From Bacteroidales bacterium (GTDB lineage Bacteria > Bacteroidota > Bacteroidia > Bacteroidales > CG2-30-32-10): DNA of 64,000 bases. The position numbers and the translations under genes were made by a program. Positions within the stretch are counted from its first letter, which is position 1. The number at the start of each line of letters is the position of its first letter. Shown here piece by piece: positions 52,578-61,840 of this stretch. The notes beneath the pieces were generated by a model that ran no database searches, was not told the DNA's origin, and saw only the letters and a list, made by a program, of their open reading frames with translations. The stretch is from NCBI GenBank assembly GCA_035353855.1, contig DAOQAK010000012.1:8383-72382 (forward strand). The letters are read 5' to 3'.

Positions 52578-53213
52578 TTATCTGATAAAATTGGTAAATA
52601 CTCTCTTTTCTTTTATTGGCGGTTCAATGGAGTTTGATGTTGCTTCTTTCATTTTTAAAAGCCATGCCATGTTTTTTCCCAGCACGCTCATTATTTGTAC
52701 GCCTTCATTATCCTGTGTTACCTCGCCGGGTTTTTGTCCGTGAATGATATTCCAATAACATGATGTTGCAATAATCAATTCTGCATAAGTGAGATAATGA
52801 TACAAACTGTCAAGTGTTGAGGAGCCACCGCTTCTTCTTACAGCTACAACTGCTGCTGCAACTTTATGACGGAGTAAATTTCCGTTTGCTCCCGAAACAT
52901 AAAACAGTCGGTCTAAAAAACACTTCATAGTGCCTGCTACACCTGAATAATAAACAGGTGAGCCGATAATGATTCCATCAACATTTTTTAATTTTTGGAT
53001 GATTGGATTTACATCATCATTATCAATAGAACATTTTTCATCTTTATTGATGCCGCATTTCCCGCATGCAATACAACCATGAATAGCTTTATGTCCAATT
53101 TGAATAATTTCAAAATCGATTCCTGCTGCTTTCAATTCATTTCCAACAATTGTTATTGCATGGTATGTGTTGCCTTCATTTTTAGGACTTCCGTTTATTG
53201 CAATTACTTTCAT
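52578..53213 (-). CDS. Flavodoxin-fold NAD(P)H-dependent FMN/iron-sulfur flavoprotein
   Basis: 211 residues. INGSPKNEGNTYHAI (7-21) is the FMN phosphate loop; the CIACGKCG pattern (with a later cysteine in EKCSIDND) is the cysteine cluster of the iron-sulfur flavoprotein group; GSPVYYSGVAGTMKCFLDR binds the flavin ring. Likely a cytoplasmic reductase of unknown substrate. 64 bases after the YitT-family gene on the same strand, possibly co-transcribed. Confidence 0.85.
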   Translation of the reverse strand: MKVIAINGSPKNEGNTYHAITIVGNELKAAGIDFEIIQIGHKAIHGCIACGKCGINKDEKCSIDNDDVNPIIQKLKNVDGIIIGSPVYYSGVAGTMKCFLDRLFYVSGANGNLLRHKVAAAVVAVRRSGGSSTLDSLYHYLTYAELIIATSCYWNIIHGQKPGEVTQDNEGVQIMSVLGKNMAWLLKMKEATSNSIEPPIKEKRVFTNFIR

Positions 53214-53226
53214 AAAATTTTTTTAA

Positions 53227-53277
53227 TAACTAATCTACTTGTTCACTTGTCAACTTATCAACTTGTCTACTTACTCA
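53227..53277. repeat. Short degenerate tandem repeats (CAACTTGTC-type)
   Basis: Five or so imperfect copies of an 8-10-base word (CTACTTGTT, CACTTGTCA, ACTTATCA, ACTTGTCT, ACTTACTCA) between the flavodoxin-like and YitT genes. Non-coding. Confidence 0.5.
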
Positions 53278-54171
53278 CTATTGCTCCACTTTTTCGCGAA
53301 GCGATTTAAATCCGTTTCCAATAATTTCATTAGCATCAATTACCGACATAAATGCATTAGGGTCGATGGAATTAATGTATTCCTGCAACATTGCCAGTTC
53401 ACGACGATTTACATTTGTAAAAATAACTTTTTTCTCAGTGCCTTTATACATACCTTCTCCATGCAGTAGTGTGCCTCCTCGGTCGAGGTCCTTGATAATT
53501 TTTTCGCGAAGCTCTTCGTATTTTTCAGTAACAATAAATAATGTTTTATCATAGCTTATACCTTCAAGTACTGTATCGATAACTTTTCCTGTAATAAAAA
53601 TCACGATCCACGAATACAGCGGTATACGCCAATCTCCAAAGGCTATCAACCCGACAATAACAATACATGAATCGATTATTATCATGAGTTGCCCCAAAGG
53701 CATGCGTGTGTATTTTGCAATGATCATGGCTACAATATCCGAACCGCCGCTGGTTGCTTTACCTTTAAATATTAGTCCAACACCAAGCCCTACAAGTACT
53801 CCGCCAAATATGGCTGATAGTAAAACATCTTCTTTTACCAGCGGGGCTTCTCCCCAAATCATAGTCAGGGTATCAATAAAAATTGAAGCAAGCGAAAACC
53901 CTACTACTGTTTTAACTCCAAAGCGTGGCCCTAAAATTTTAATACCAATTATTGTAAGAGGTACATTTAAGATCAACCCTGTAATACCAATAGGAAATCC
54001 AAATACATGATGCAATACAATGGAAATACCAAATACTCCGCCGGGAACAATTTTATGTGGAGAAATAAAATATACATAACCGACAGCTAAGGTAAAAGCG
54101 CCAATAATAATTAAACTGTATGATAAAAACCATTTCTTTGAAAAAGGTTTATCTTTCTGAAGATATGCCAT
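53278..54171 (-). CDS. YitT-family membrane protein (DUF161/DUF2179)
   Basis: 297 residues: five to six transmembrane helices (about 13-195) with SPHKIVPGGVFGISIVLHH and KATSGGSDIVAMIIAKYTRMPLGQ, then a cytoplasmic DUF2179 domain (about 215-285; YDKTLFIVTEKYEELREKIIKDLDRGGTLLHGEGMY). Family members are widespread and their substrate is unsettled. CAAATTTA at 54195-54202 is a -7 candidate (TAAATTTG on the coding strand). Confidence 0.88.
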   Translation of the reverse strand: MAYLQKDKPFSKKWFLSYSLIIIGAFTLAVGYVYFISPHKIVPGGVFGISIVLHHVFGFPIGITGLILNVPLTIIGIKILGPRFGVKTVVGFSLASIFIDTLTMIWGEAPLVKEDVLLSAIFGGVLVGLGVGLIFKGKATSGGSDIVAMIIAKYTRMPLGQLMIIIDSCIVIVGLIAFGDWRIPLYSWIVIFITGKVIDTVLEGISYDKTLFIVTEKYEELREKIIKDLDRGGTLLHGEGMYKGTEKKVIFTNVNRRELAMLQEYINSIDPNAFMSVIDANEIIGNGFKSLREKVEQ

Positions 54172-54258
54172 AAAAATATTTTTTTAAATTTCTGCAAATT
54201 TACATCAGCTTTTTGAATCATTTGTTTTTATAAAAAAATAAATTCTAAATTCAAATTT

Positions 54259-54287
54259 TTTGAATGCATTTGCGTTTGATACTTTTG
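54259..54287 (+). promoter_or_regulatory. Promoter of the large outer-membrane protein gene
   Basis: TTTG (54259-54262), 17 bases, TACTTTTG (54280-54287). Predicted start about 54294, leader about 35 bases to the ATG at 54329. Confidence 0.6.
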
Positions 54288-54328
54288 TATTTTATAGTAC
54301 ATTTATGTTTTGATGTATATTTGGTTTG

Positions 54329-57300
54329 ATGTATAAATTTTTCAGGATATTAATTTTAATCATTATTGTTTTTCCGCTCTTCGGGAAAGCCCAGCAATTG
54401 AGCAATTACCGGACAAAAAAAATTATTCCATCTTCGGATACATTGTTACTTGACACTTTAAGTGTTATTCCAGGTTCGTTAGAAATTCGCGACAACAAAG
54501 GAAATAAAATTGACAGCACAGATTTCAAAATTATTTTTTCGGAGTCGAAACTGGTAATAAAAAATGAAATAAGAGAAAAATTTTCAGAATTATTTATCAG
54601 CTATAAAGTTTTTCCTTACAATTTTTCAAAATCATACCAGCATAAAGATGTGAATATGCTTATCCCTGATGAAAAAGGAAATTATAACCCATTTGTATTT
54701 ACATACGAAAATCAATCACTTAATATTTTTACTTTTGGTGGGCTTAATAAAAATGGAAGTATATCGCGTGGTGTATCGTTTGGCAATAGTCAGGATGTGG
54801 TTGTGAATTCAAGTTTTAATTTGCAGCTATCAGGAAAATTAAGCAGCGATATCGATATTCTTGCTGCCATTACTGATAATAATATTCCTATACAGCCCGA
54901 AGGAAACACGCAGCAATTGCAGGATTTCGACAAGGTTTATATCCAGCTTTCGCATAAGGATACAAAATTGATTGCAGGTGATTTTGAACTTTCAAAACCC
55001 GAAAGTTATTTTATGAATTTTTATAAAAAGGCACAGGGTGGAATTTTTTCATCAACTTTTGATGCCGGAAATAAAAAGAAAAAAAGTGATGATAAAATTT
55101 CTGTTTCAGTTGCTGCTGCAATTTCAAAAGGGAAATATGCAAAAAATACTTTTACCGGAACCGAGGGAAATCAAGGACCATACAAACTCAAAGGTGCCGA
55201 GAATGAAACGTATATTATTGTTTTATCGGGGACTGAAAAAGTGTATATCAATAGTGAACTGATGACACGCGGACAGGAAAATGATTATACAATAGATTAC
55301 AATACTGCTGAAATAACTTTTACGGCAAAAAGATTAATAACAAAGGATAGCCGCATCAGCGTGGAGTTTGAATATTCCGATAAAAATTATTCGCGTTCAC
55401 TTTTTTATTCAGGGAATGAATATTCAACTAAAAAAACAAAAGTCAGGTTGAATTATTATTCGGAGCAGGATATAAAAAATCAACCTTTACAACAGGAACT
55501 GAGTGATGAACAAAAACTCATACTTTCACAAATTGGCGATAGCCTGGATGAGGCTTTTGTTCCTTATGTCGATAGTATTGCTTATACAAACGACCAGGTG
55601 CTTTATAAAAAAATCGACAGCCTGGGTTATTCGCCTGTATATGTTTATTGCACCAATGCCGACAGTGCGCATTACCGTCTTGGTTTTTCTAATGTAGGAA
55701 CAAACAAAGGAAATTATATTCAGATTCAAAGTTCGGCAAATGGAAAAGTATTTAAATGGGTAGCGCCTGTAGGTGGCATTCTTCAAGGGAATTATGAACC
55801 TGTTGTTTTGCTTGTTACCCCTAAACAAAAAAGAATGATCACATTGGCTGCCGATTATGTGATTTCAAAAAATACTAAAGCAACAGTTGAAACAGCAATG
55901 AGCAAAAATGATTTGAATCTTTTTTCTTCAGCTGATTCAAAAGATGATATAGGTTATGGAATAAAAGCAAATATTAAAAACATAATTCACTTAAATAAAA
56001 AAGACAGTGCAGGATGGAAGCTGACATCGGAATTGAATCATGAATATATTGGTAAAACTTTTTCACCTGTTGAACGCTATCGTAATATAGAGTTTGAGCG
56101 CGACTGGAATAGTACCGGGTTATCGCTGAATACCGACCAGCATGTATCATTTGTAAAATTAGGTCTTTCCGATAAAAAAGATTTTTTGATTTATAAATTT
56201 AATTCTTTTCTTGCCGGCTCCTATTATACCGGGTTACAAAATACAGTGAATGCTTCATTCGAAAGAAAAGGCTTTGTTCTTACTTTCACAGGAAGTTTAT
56301 TAAGTTCGGAAGATGTTATAAATTCTACTAAATTCATAAGGCATACTTCAGGGTTTGCAAAAAAATTCAAAGGGATTACTATTGGTGTTAAAGAAGATGC
56401 CGAGGATAATAAATTTTATAAACTGCAAAGCGATACACTTCAGAAAAATAGTTTTTCTTACAATGAATACGAAGGCTATATAACCAATTCCGATACTTCA
56501 AAAAATAAATATAAAGTTTTTTATAATGTTCGTTACGATTACCTGCCACTTAATAATTCATTGTCGGCATCAACTACAGCAAAGAGTACAGGCGTTTCGT
56601 TCGACATGATGAAAAATACAAATAATCATCTTACGGTTTATAGCACGTATCGTGTTCTTACTGTTAATGACACAAACCTGGTTTCATCAAGCAACGATGA
56701 ATCCCTTTTAGGAAGAGCAGAATATTATCTCAAAGCATTTAAGGGCGCATTAATTTCAAGTACATATTATGAAGTAGGTTCGGGAAAGGAAGTGAAAAAA
56801 GAATTTTCCTATGTTGAAGTTGCGCAGGGGCAGGGTGTTTACTCATGGACCGATTATAATGGAAATAATATAAAAGAACTTAATGAATTTGAAGTTGCCG
56901 CTTTTCAGGACCAGGCAAATTATATTCGTGTGTATACTCCAACCGGTGATTATATAAAAACGTTTACTAACCAATTCAGCCAGGTTCTTAATTTGAATCC
57001 TTCGTATTTCTGGACTTCTCCAAAAGGAGTAAAAAAATTCATTTCACGTTTTTCTAACCAGTCAACTTACAGCATTGATCATAAAAACACTGATAATAAT
57101 GAATTCAGGGCATACAATCCTTTTGCAATGGAAATAAATGATACAGCGCTGGTATCAGAAAATTCATCGTTCCGCAATGTTTTTTATTTTAATCGCTCTT
57201 CATCAAAATTTGGATTTGATCTGAATTTTAAACAGGCACGAAATAAAATTTTACTTGTGAATGGTTTTGATACACGCACTGTTCTTGTGAAAGGAATAAA

Positions 57301-57796
57301 TACCAAATGGAATATTTCGCGCAAATATTCACTTACATGCAAGTATGACTATGGCGAAAAAACAAATGCTTCGGAATATTTTTCAACGAGTAACTATAAA
57401 ATAAATTATAATGAGACCAATCCGGCAATAACATTCCAGCCCAGTGTATCGTTTCGCCTGATGTTGAATTATACTTACACCGAAAAGAAAAATGTTGCTG
57501 GCGAAAAAGCATTTATTAATAAAACCGGAATAGAAATAAAATATAATGTAGTTTCGAAGGGAAGCCTGATTATGAAAATAAATTATATAGATATTAATTA
57601 TAATAGTTCTGAAAATACTTCTGTAGCTTATGAAATTCTTGAAGGATTGAAAGACGGAAAAAATGCAACATGGAATTTAAGTTATCAACGTAATATAGCG
57701 TCGAATCTTCAGCTGAATCTTTCATATGATGGGCGAAAATCGGAAAACACAAATACCGTGCATGTAGGCAGTGTGCAATTAAGAGCTTATTTTTAA
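54329..57796 (+). CDS. Large outer-membrane beta-barrel protein, unknown (SprA-like features)
   Basis: 1155 residues from the ATG at 54329 (a TTG just before it is in frame). Signal peptide YKFFRILILIIIVFPLFGKAQ. The N-terminal 100 residues form a small beta domain; the DILAAITDNNIPIQPEGNTQQLQDFDKVYIQL segment and the many alternating beta strands to the C-terminus (ending SVQLRAYF with a terminal Phe) fit an outer-membrane barrel and recall parts of the T9SS translocon SprA, though at half its length. Function is not established. It lies alone, upstream of mgsA. Confidence 0.65.
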   Translation: MYKFFRILILIIIVFPLFGKAQQLSNYRTKKIIPSSDTLLLDTLSVIPGSLEIRDNKGNKIDSTDFKIIFSESKLVIKNEIREKFSELFISYKVFPYNFSKSYQHKDVNMLIPDEKGNYNPFVFTYENQSLNIFTFGGLNKNGSISRGVSFGNSQDVVVNSSFNLQLSGKLSSDIDILAAITDNNIPIQPEGNTQQLQDFDKVYIQLSHKDTKLIAGDFELSKPESYFMNFYKKAQGGIFSSTFDAGNKKKKSDDKISVSVAAAISKGKYAKNTFTGTEGNQGPYKLKGAENETYIIVLSGTEKVYINSELMTRGQENDYTIDYNTAEITFTAKRLITKDSRISVEFEYSDKNYSRSLFYSGNEYSTKKTKVRLNYYSEQDIKNQPLQQELSDEQKLILSQIGDSLDEAFVPYVDSIAYTNDQVLYKKIDSLGYSPVYVYCTNADSAHYRLGFSNVGTNKGNYIQIQSSANGKVFKWVAPVGGILQGNYEPVVLLVTPKQKRMITLAADYVISKNTKATVETAMSKNDLNLFSSADSKDDIGYGIKANIKNIIHLNKKDSAGWKLTSELNHEYIGKTFSPVERYRNIEFERDWNSTGLSLNTDQHVSFVKLGLSDKKDFLIYKFNSFLAGSYYTGLQNTVNASFERKGFVLTFTGSLLSSEDVINSTKFIRHTSGFAKKFKGITIGVKEDAEDNKFYKLQSDTLQKNSFSYNEYEGYITNSDTSKNKYKVFYNVRYDYLPLNNSLSASTTAKSTGVSFDMMKNTNNHLTVYSTYRVLTVNDTNLVSSSNDESLLGRAEYYLKAFKGALISSTYYEVGSGKEVKKEFSYVEVAQGQGVYSWTDYNGNNIKELNEFEVAAFQDQANYIRVYTPTGDYIKTFTNQFSQVLNLNPSYFWTSPKGVKKFISRFSNQSTYSIDHKNTDNNEFRAYNPFAMEINDTALVSENSSFRNVFYFNRSSSKFGFDLNFKQARNKILLVNGFDTRTVLVKGINTKWNISRKYSLTCKYDYGEKTNASEYFSTSNYKINYNETNPAITFQPSVSFRLMLNYTYTEKKNVAGEKAFINKTGIEIKYNVVSKGSLIMKINYIDINYNSSENTSVAYEILEGLKDGKNATWNLSYQRNIASNLQLNLSYDGRKSENTNTVHVGSVQLRAYF

Positions 57797-57872
57797 TTAA
57801 ATATGGTTAATCCTTCTGAATAAATTCTCAATAAATTAATATTTACGTAACATATAAAATAGCGATAAAAAC

Positions 57873-57880
57873 TATCTTTG
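57873..57880 (+). promoter_or_regulatory. -7 element of mgsA
   Basis: TATCTTTG, exact TANNTTTG, 17 bases before the ATG; a very short leader of about 11 bases is implied. Confidence 0.5.
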
Positions 57881-57897
57881 AATTCAAATAAATTATA

Positions 57898-58368
57898 ATG
57901 AAGAAATCATATATTAAAACTATTGCTCTTGTTGCACATGATAATCGTAAAGCTGATATGATAGAATGGGTAGAGTGGAACTGGGAAAAGCTGATGAAAC
58001 ATAAACTGATATGCACAGGAACAACAGGACGATTGGTTGAAGAGGCTATTACACGAAAATTTGGAGATTATACACACGATCATCTTCAAATAGCGAAGTT
58101 AAAATCGGGGCCACTGGGCGGAGATCAGCAACTGGGGGCAAAGATTGCCGAAGGGGATATTGATCTTCTTATTTTCTTTTGGGATCCAATGCAGGCTCAG
58201 CCTCATGATGTTGACGTTAAAGCATTATTAAGGTTAGCATCGCTTTATAATATCCCTACCGCTTCCAATAGGGCAACTGCCGATTTTATTATCAGTTCGC
58301 CATTACTCGAACATGACTATTTGCCACAACTTATTGATTATTCAAAGTACATTAATAGAAAAGTTTAA
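57898..58368 (+). CDS. mgsA: Methylglyoxal synthase
   Basis: 156 residues. ALVAHDNRKADMIEW, TGTTGRLVEEA, KSGPLGGDQQLGAKIAEGDIDLLIFFWDPMQAQPHDVDVKALLRL are the enzyme's signature blocks; the Asp in GGDQQ is the catalytic base. It converts dihydroxyacetone phosphate to methylglyoxal plus phosphate, bypassing lower glycolysis when phosphate is scarce. The C-terminus is normal for the family. Single gene with a -7 element close by. Confidence 0.95.
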   Translation: MKKSYIKTIALVAHDNRKADMIEWVEWNWEKLMKHKLICTGTTGRLVEEAITRKFGDYTHDHLQIAKLKSGPLGGDQQLGAKIAEGDIDLLIFFWDPMQAQPHDVDVKALLRLASLYNIPTASNRATADFIISSPLLEHDYLPQLIDYSKYINRKV

Positions 58369-58388
58369 AATAAAAAATTTTACTTTAA

Positions 58389-58534
58389 CAACAGTTCGGT
58401 AATTTTTTTATTTAAGGACTAAAGTCCTTGATAATTGTGGGTTTCGTAATAGCCCCGACCTTAAGGTCGGGGCTATTAAAACTCAATAAAATTGGGCTTT
58501 AGCCCAAAAATACTAAAAAATTACCGAACTGTTG
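58389..58534. mobile_element. MITE-like element with 20-bp TIRs, three internal hairpins and a 6-bp target duplication
   Basis: Perfect 20-bp terminal inverted repeats at 58389-58408 (beginning CAACAGTTCGG) and 58515-58534. The direct repeat CTTTAA flanks both ends (58383-58388 and 58535-58540), as expected for a target-site duplication. Inside are three perfect hairpins: AAGGACT/AGTCCTT (58414-58429), a 32-bp palindrome around AGCCCCGACC (58447-58478), and TTGGGCT/AGCCCAA (58492-58507). It has no coding capacity, so a transposase would have to act in trans. Confidence 0.75.
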
Positions 58535-58572
58535 CTTTAATATTGTTTCAATAAAATCTTAACTCAAGTCGT

Positions 58573-59136
58573 TTATTTTTTATTGCACGAATTCATTGTA
58601 AGGTCAATGCCGATAGTACCAAAGTTTTTAATGGCTTCAATGGCTTTATCAAATTTTTCTTCAAGTATTTTTTTCTCTTCATCAGTCCATTTACTTAATA
58701 CATATTTTATCTGGTGTCCTACCGGAAACTCATTACCTGCACCAACTCTAAGTCGTGCAAAGTTTTCATGACCTAAATGGTCGATGATATCCTGTAGCCC
58801 GTTATGTCCGCCGGCTCCGCCTTTTTTGCGCATACGCAATGTTCCTAAGGGTAAAGCAATATCATCAGTGATTACCAAAAGATTTTCGTCGGGAATATTT
58901 TCTTTCTGTAGCCAGTAAGCAATAGCTTTTCCGCTTAAATTCATATATGTGGAAGGTTTTATTAAAATATATGTCCTTCCTTTAAAACGGAATTCGGTTT
59001 TATCGGCATAGCGTTTCGATTCAAATGCAATTTCTAATTTTTTTGCACAAGCATCAAGCACCATAAAACCTATGTTGTGTCGTGTTTCGGAATATTCAGG
59101 GCCAATGTTGCCTAAACCAGCTATCAGGTACTTCAC
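58573..59136 (-). CDS. pth: Peptidyl-tRNA hydrolase
   Basis: 187 residues, GTG start. KYLIAGLGNIGPEYSETRHNIGFMVLD has the conserved Asn and catalytic His (TRHNIGF); KPSTYMNLSGKAI and GGAGGHNGLQDI complete the active site. It frees tRNAs from dropped peptides. Divergent from udk with the udk promoter in between. Confidence 0.95.
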   Translation of the reverse strand: MKYLIAGLGNIGPEYSETRHNIGFMVLDACAKKLEIAFESKRYADKTEFRFKGRTYILIKPSTYMNLSGKAIAYWLQKENIPDENLLVITDDIALPLGTLRMRKKGGAGGHNGLQDIIDHLGHENFARLRVGAGNEFPVGHQIKYVLSKWTDEEKKILEEKFDKAIEAIKNFGTIGIDLTMNSCNKK

Positions 59137-59193
59137 TTTAATTGATTCGTAAAAAAATAAATAAACTATGTTTTAATTACGGTATAAAATTAA

Positions 59194-59201
59194 TAAATTT
59201 G
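59194..59201 (+). promoter_or_regulatory. -7 element of udk
   Basis: TAAATTTG, with a predicted start about 59208. It lies upstream of the ATG at 59229 but downstream of the alternative ATG at 59142, so it decides the start of udk. Confidence 0.55.
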
Positions 59202-59228
59202 TTCGGTTATAACTTATATAAAAAAAAT

Positions 59229-59840
59229 ATGCTGATAATTGGTATTGCTGGAGGTTCGGGTTCGGGAAAATCAACCGTTGTAAAACAAATCATGAAAAGA
59301 TTGCCAAAAGATGAGGTTGCTGTTATTCCGCAGGATGCATATTATAAGGATAGCGGACATTTATCTCCTGAAGATCGTGCAAAGAAAAATTTTGACCATC
59401 CTTCTTCCATAGAATTTAATTTGCTGATAAAACATCTTGACCTTCTCAGGGAAGGTAAAAGCATTGATATGCCAACATATTCATACTTGTCATGCGCCCG
59501 TTTAAAGGATACTATTCCTATTCAACCCAAAGATGTGATTATTGTTGAAGGAATTTTAATTCTTACTAATCCGCGAATGCGCGAGCGGATGGATATTAAA
59601 GTGTATGTTGATGCGGATTCGGATGACCGCCTGATGCGAGTAATTCGTCGCGATATTGAAGAACGTGGACGTTCGTTTCATCAGGTTCTTGATCATTATG
59701 AAAAGTATGTTAAGCCCATGCATCTTCAATTTATTGAACCTACAAAACGTTATGCTGATATAATTATTCCGCAAGGTGGCGCCAATCATGTTGGGATAGA
59801 TATTTTAACTTCGAAAATAAAAATGAGTTTGAAAAAATAA
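59229..59840 (+). CDS. udk: Uridine kinase
   Basis: 203 residues from the ATG at 59229. It opens with LIIGIAGGSGSGKST (Walker A), followed by IPQDAYYKD, NFDHPSSIEF, YSYLS-R and VIIVEGIL, the uridine/cytidine kinase motifs. It phosphorylates uridine and cytidine in pyrimidine salvage. The 29 residues encoded upstream from 59142 are lysine- and asparagine-rich without family similarity and precede the -7 element. Confidence 0.93.
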   Translation: MLIIGIAGGSGSGKSTVVKQIMKRLPKDEVAVIPQDAYYKDSGHLSPEDRAKKNFDHPSSIEFNLLIKHLDLLREGKSIDMPTYSYLSCARLKDTIPIQPKDVIIVEGILILTNPRMRERMDIKVYVDADSDDRLMRVIRRDIEERGRSFHQVLDHYEKYVKPMHLQFIEPTKRYADIIIPQGGANHVGIDILTSKIKMSLKK

Positions 59841-59891
59841 TGTCAAATTATATTTTGATTTTGACATTTCCCATCATCAACGAGATATTTT

Positions 59892-61634
59892 CTATAATCC
59901 TTTTGGAACGGCAGCAATAAGCTTTTGAGTATATTCTGTTTTGGGATTGGAATAAATTTCATCGGAATCGCCGTACTCCTGTATCATCCCATCTTTCATA
60001 ACAATCATACGGTCGGACATAAATTTCACAACCGACAAATCGTGTGAAATAAAAATATAAGTAAACCCAAATTCTCTTTTCAAATCATTCAGCAGATTCA
60101 GTACCTGCGCCTGGATTGAAACATCGAGTGCGGAAACCGATTCATCGCAAATGATAAACTCAGGTTGCAAAGCAAGAGCCCGGGCAATACAAACACGTTG
60201 CCGCTGACCTCCCGAAAATTCATGTGGATAGCGGTTGTAATGTTTTGCCGGAATATTTACTTTATCGAGAAGTGAAAAAACATTTTCTTTTCTTTCTTTA
60301 TCATTACTATGTAGCGAATGAACCATCATCGGTTCCAAAATTGCGTCACCAATGGTCATTCGCGGGTTAAGCGAGGAATAAGGGTCTTGAAATATGATTT
60401 GAATATTTTTCCTGATTTTTCTTAATTCATTTTGCGATAGGGAAGCAATATCCTTTCCTTTAAATAAAACTTTTCCTTCGGTTGGTTCGATCAATCGTAA
60501 GATTGTTCTTCCCAAAGTGGTTTTCCCGCAGCCCGATTCGCCCACTAATCCAAGTGTTTCGCCGGTGTATACATCAAAGCTTACATTGTTAACGGCTTTA
60601 ATATAATTTTTTGTTTTTCTGAAAATACTTTCACGAATAGGAAAATATGTTTTCAGGTTTTTTACTTCGAGTATTGGCTTTTTTGAAAATATTTTTTCGT
60701 GGTATAATTTTCTTTCTTCATTTTTTATAACAAGTGAAGAAGTAATTTCTGAAATATCTTTTATCTTTTCGCTGATGTTGCCTTCAATATCTGTTTCCAT
60801 GAAATCGGCTACAACAGGGAGTTTCCGCAAACGTACATTCATTGAAGGACGGCAAGCTATAAGTCCTTTAGTATACGGGTGTTTTGGGTTACTGAAAATT
60901 TCTTTTACATTTCCCTGTTCCACGATTTTTCCTTTGTACATTACAAGAACGTTGTCGGCAATTTCAGCAATAACACCTAAATCATGAGAAATAAAAATAA
61001 TACTCATATTGTGTTTCTGCTGAAGGTTTTTCATCAATTGCAGAATTGTTTTCTGAACGGTAACATCAAGTGCAGTTGTAGGCTCGTCGGCAATAAGGAT
61101 TGATGGGTTGCACGACATAGCCATAGCAATCATCACACGTTGTTTTTGTCCACCTGAAAGCTCGTGAGGATAACTGTTAAAAATAGTTGATGGTCGCGGT
61201 AACTGAACTTCTTCAAATAATTGTAGCGTTTTTTCTTTTCCTTCTTTATTAGAAAGATGGAGATGTAATTTTAATACTTCAACAATTTGTTTACCGCATT
61301 TCATCACCGGGTTCAATGATGTCATAGGCTCCTGGAAGATCATTGCAATTTCTTTTCCTCGAAATGTGCGCATTTTTTTTTCAGGAATAGAGATTAAATC
61401 AGAAGGATTTTCCTGATGATATAAAATTTCACCATTACTAGTTTTTCCGTTTGGCGGAAGCAAACGCATTATGGAAAGTGAGGTAATGGATTTCCCTGAA
61501 CCCGATTCGCCAACAATACCAAGTGTTTCGCCTTTATTCAGGTTGAAGGAAATATTGTCAACAGCTTTAACTATTCCTTCTTCTGAAGAAAATTCGGTAC
61601 ATAAATTTTTTATTTCGAGTAGTGGAAATTCCAT
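59892..61634 (-). CDS. Fused oligopeptide/dipeptide ABC transporter ATPase (DppD-DppF type)
   Basis: 580 residues holding two ATP-binding domains: Walker A GESGSGKS (about 40-47) with LSGGQKQR, and GESGCGKT (about 363-370) with FSGGQRQR. NPKHPYTKGLIACRPS after domain 1 and NPKTEYTQKLIAAVPKG at the end mark the peptide-transporter subfamily (oligopeptide-binding C-terminal extension). Powers import of peptides; the permease and binding-protein genes are not adjacent. The fusion of both ATPases in one chain is common in Bacteroidota. Confidence 0.93.
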   Translation of the reverse strand: MEFPLLEIKNLCTEFSSEEGIVKAVDNISFNLNKGETLGIVGESGSGKSITSLSIMRLLPPNGKTSNGEILYHQENPSDLISIPEKKMRTFRGKEIAMIFQEPMTSLNPVMKCGKQIVEVLKLHLHLSNKEGKEKTLQLFEEVQLPRPSTIFNSYPHELSGGQKQRVMIAMAMSCNPSILIADEPTTALDVTVQKTILQLMKNLQQKHNMSIIFISHDLGVIAEIADNVLVMYKGKIVEQGNVKEIFSNPKHPYTKGLIACRPSMNVRLRKLPVVADFMETDIEGNISEKIKDISEITSSLVIKNEERKLYHEKIFSKKPILEVKNLKTYFPIRESIFRKTKNYIKAVNNVSFDVYTGETLGLVGESGCGKTTLGRTILRLIEPTEGKVLFKGKDIASLSQNELRKIRKNIQIIFQDPYSSLNPRMTIGDAILEPMMVHSLHSNDKERKENVFSLLDKVNIPAKHYNRYPHEFSGGQRQRVCIARALALQPEFIICDESVSALDVSIQAQVLNLLNDLKREFGFTYIFISHDLSVVKFMSDRMIVMKDGMIQEYGDSDEIYSNPKTEYTQKLIAAVPKGL

Positions 61635-61759
61635 GTAGTTTGAATATGCCTTAAAAGTACTAAAAAAGTAAGTAATATATAAATACCATTTTTTTAATAA
61701 TTGAAGAATTTTAGCGATAAAAAATTTGTTGAAGTTTGGAATTTGGCTTTTCCGTCAGT

Positions 61760-61799
61760 CTTCGATAAACTCAGACTGACATATAAACTCAGACTGACA
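61760..61799. repeat. Short direct repeat (ATAAACTCAGACTGACAT twice)
   Basis: An 18-base word occurs twice in direct succession, upstream of the ABC ATPase and downstream of the dipeptidase, in non-coding DNA. No further structure. Confidence 0.5.
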
Positions 61800-61807
61800 T
61801 ACTAAAT

Positions 61808-61837
61808 AAAAACCCCCAGTTTTTGCTGAGGGTTTTT
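61808..61837 (-). terminator. Terminator of the dipeptidase gene
   Basis: AAAAACCCTCAG pairs with CTGGGGGTTTTT on the minus strand with a G-U pair; on the plus strand the same position would be a C-A mismatch, so it is built for the minus-strand gene. Confidence 0.85.
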
Positions 61838-61840
61838 GAA

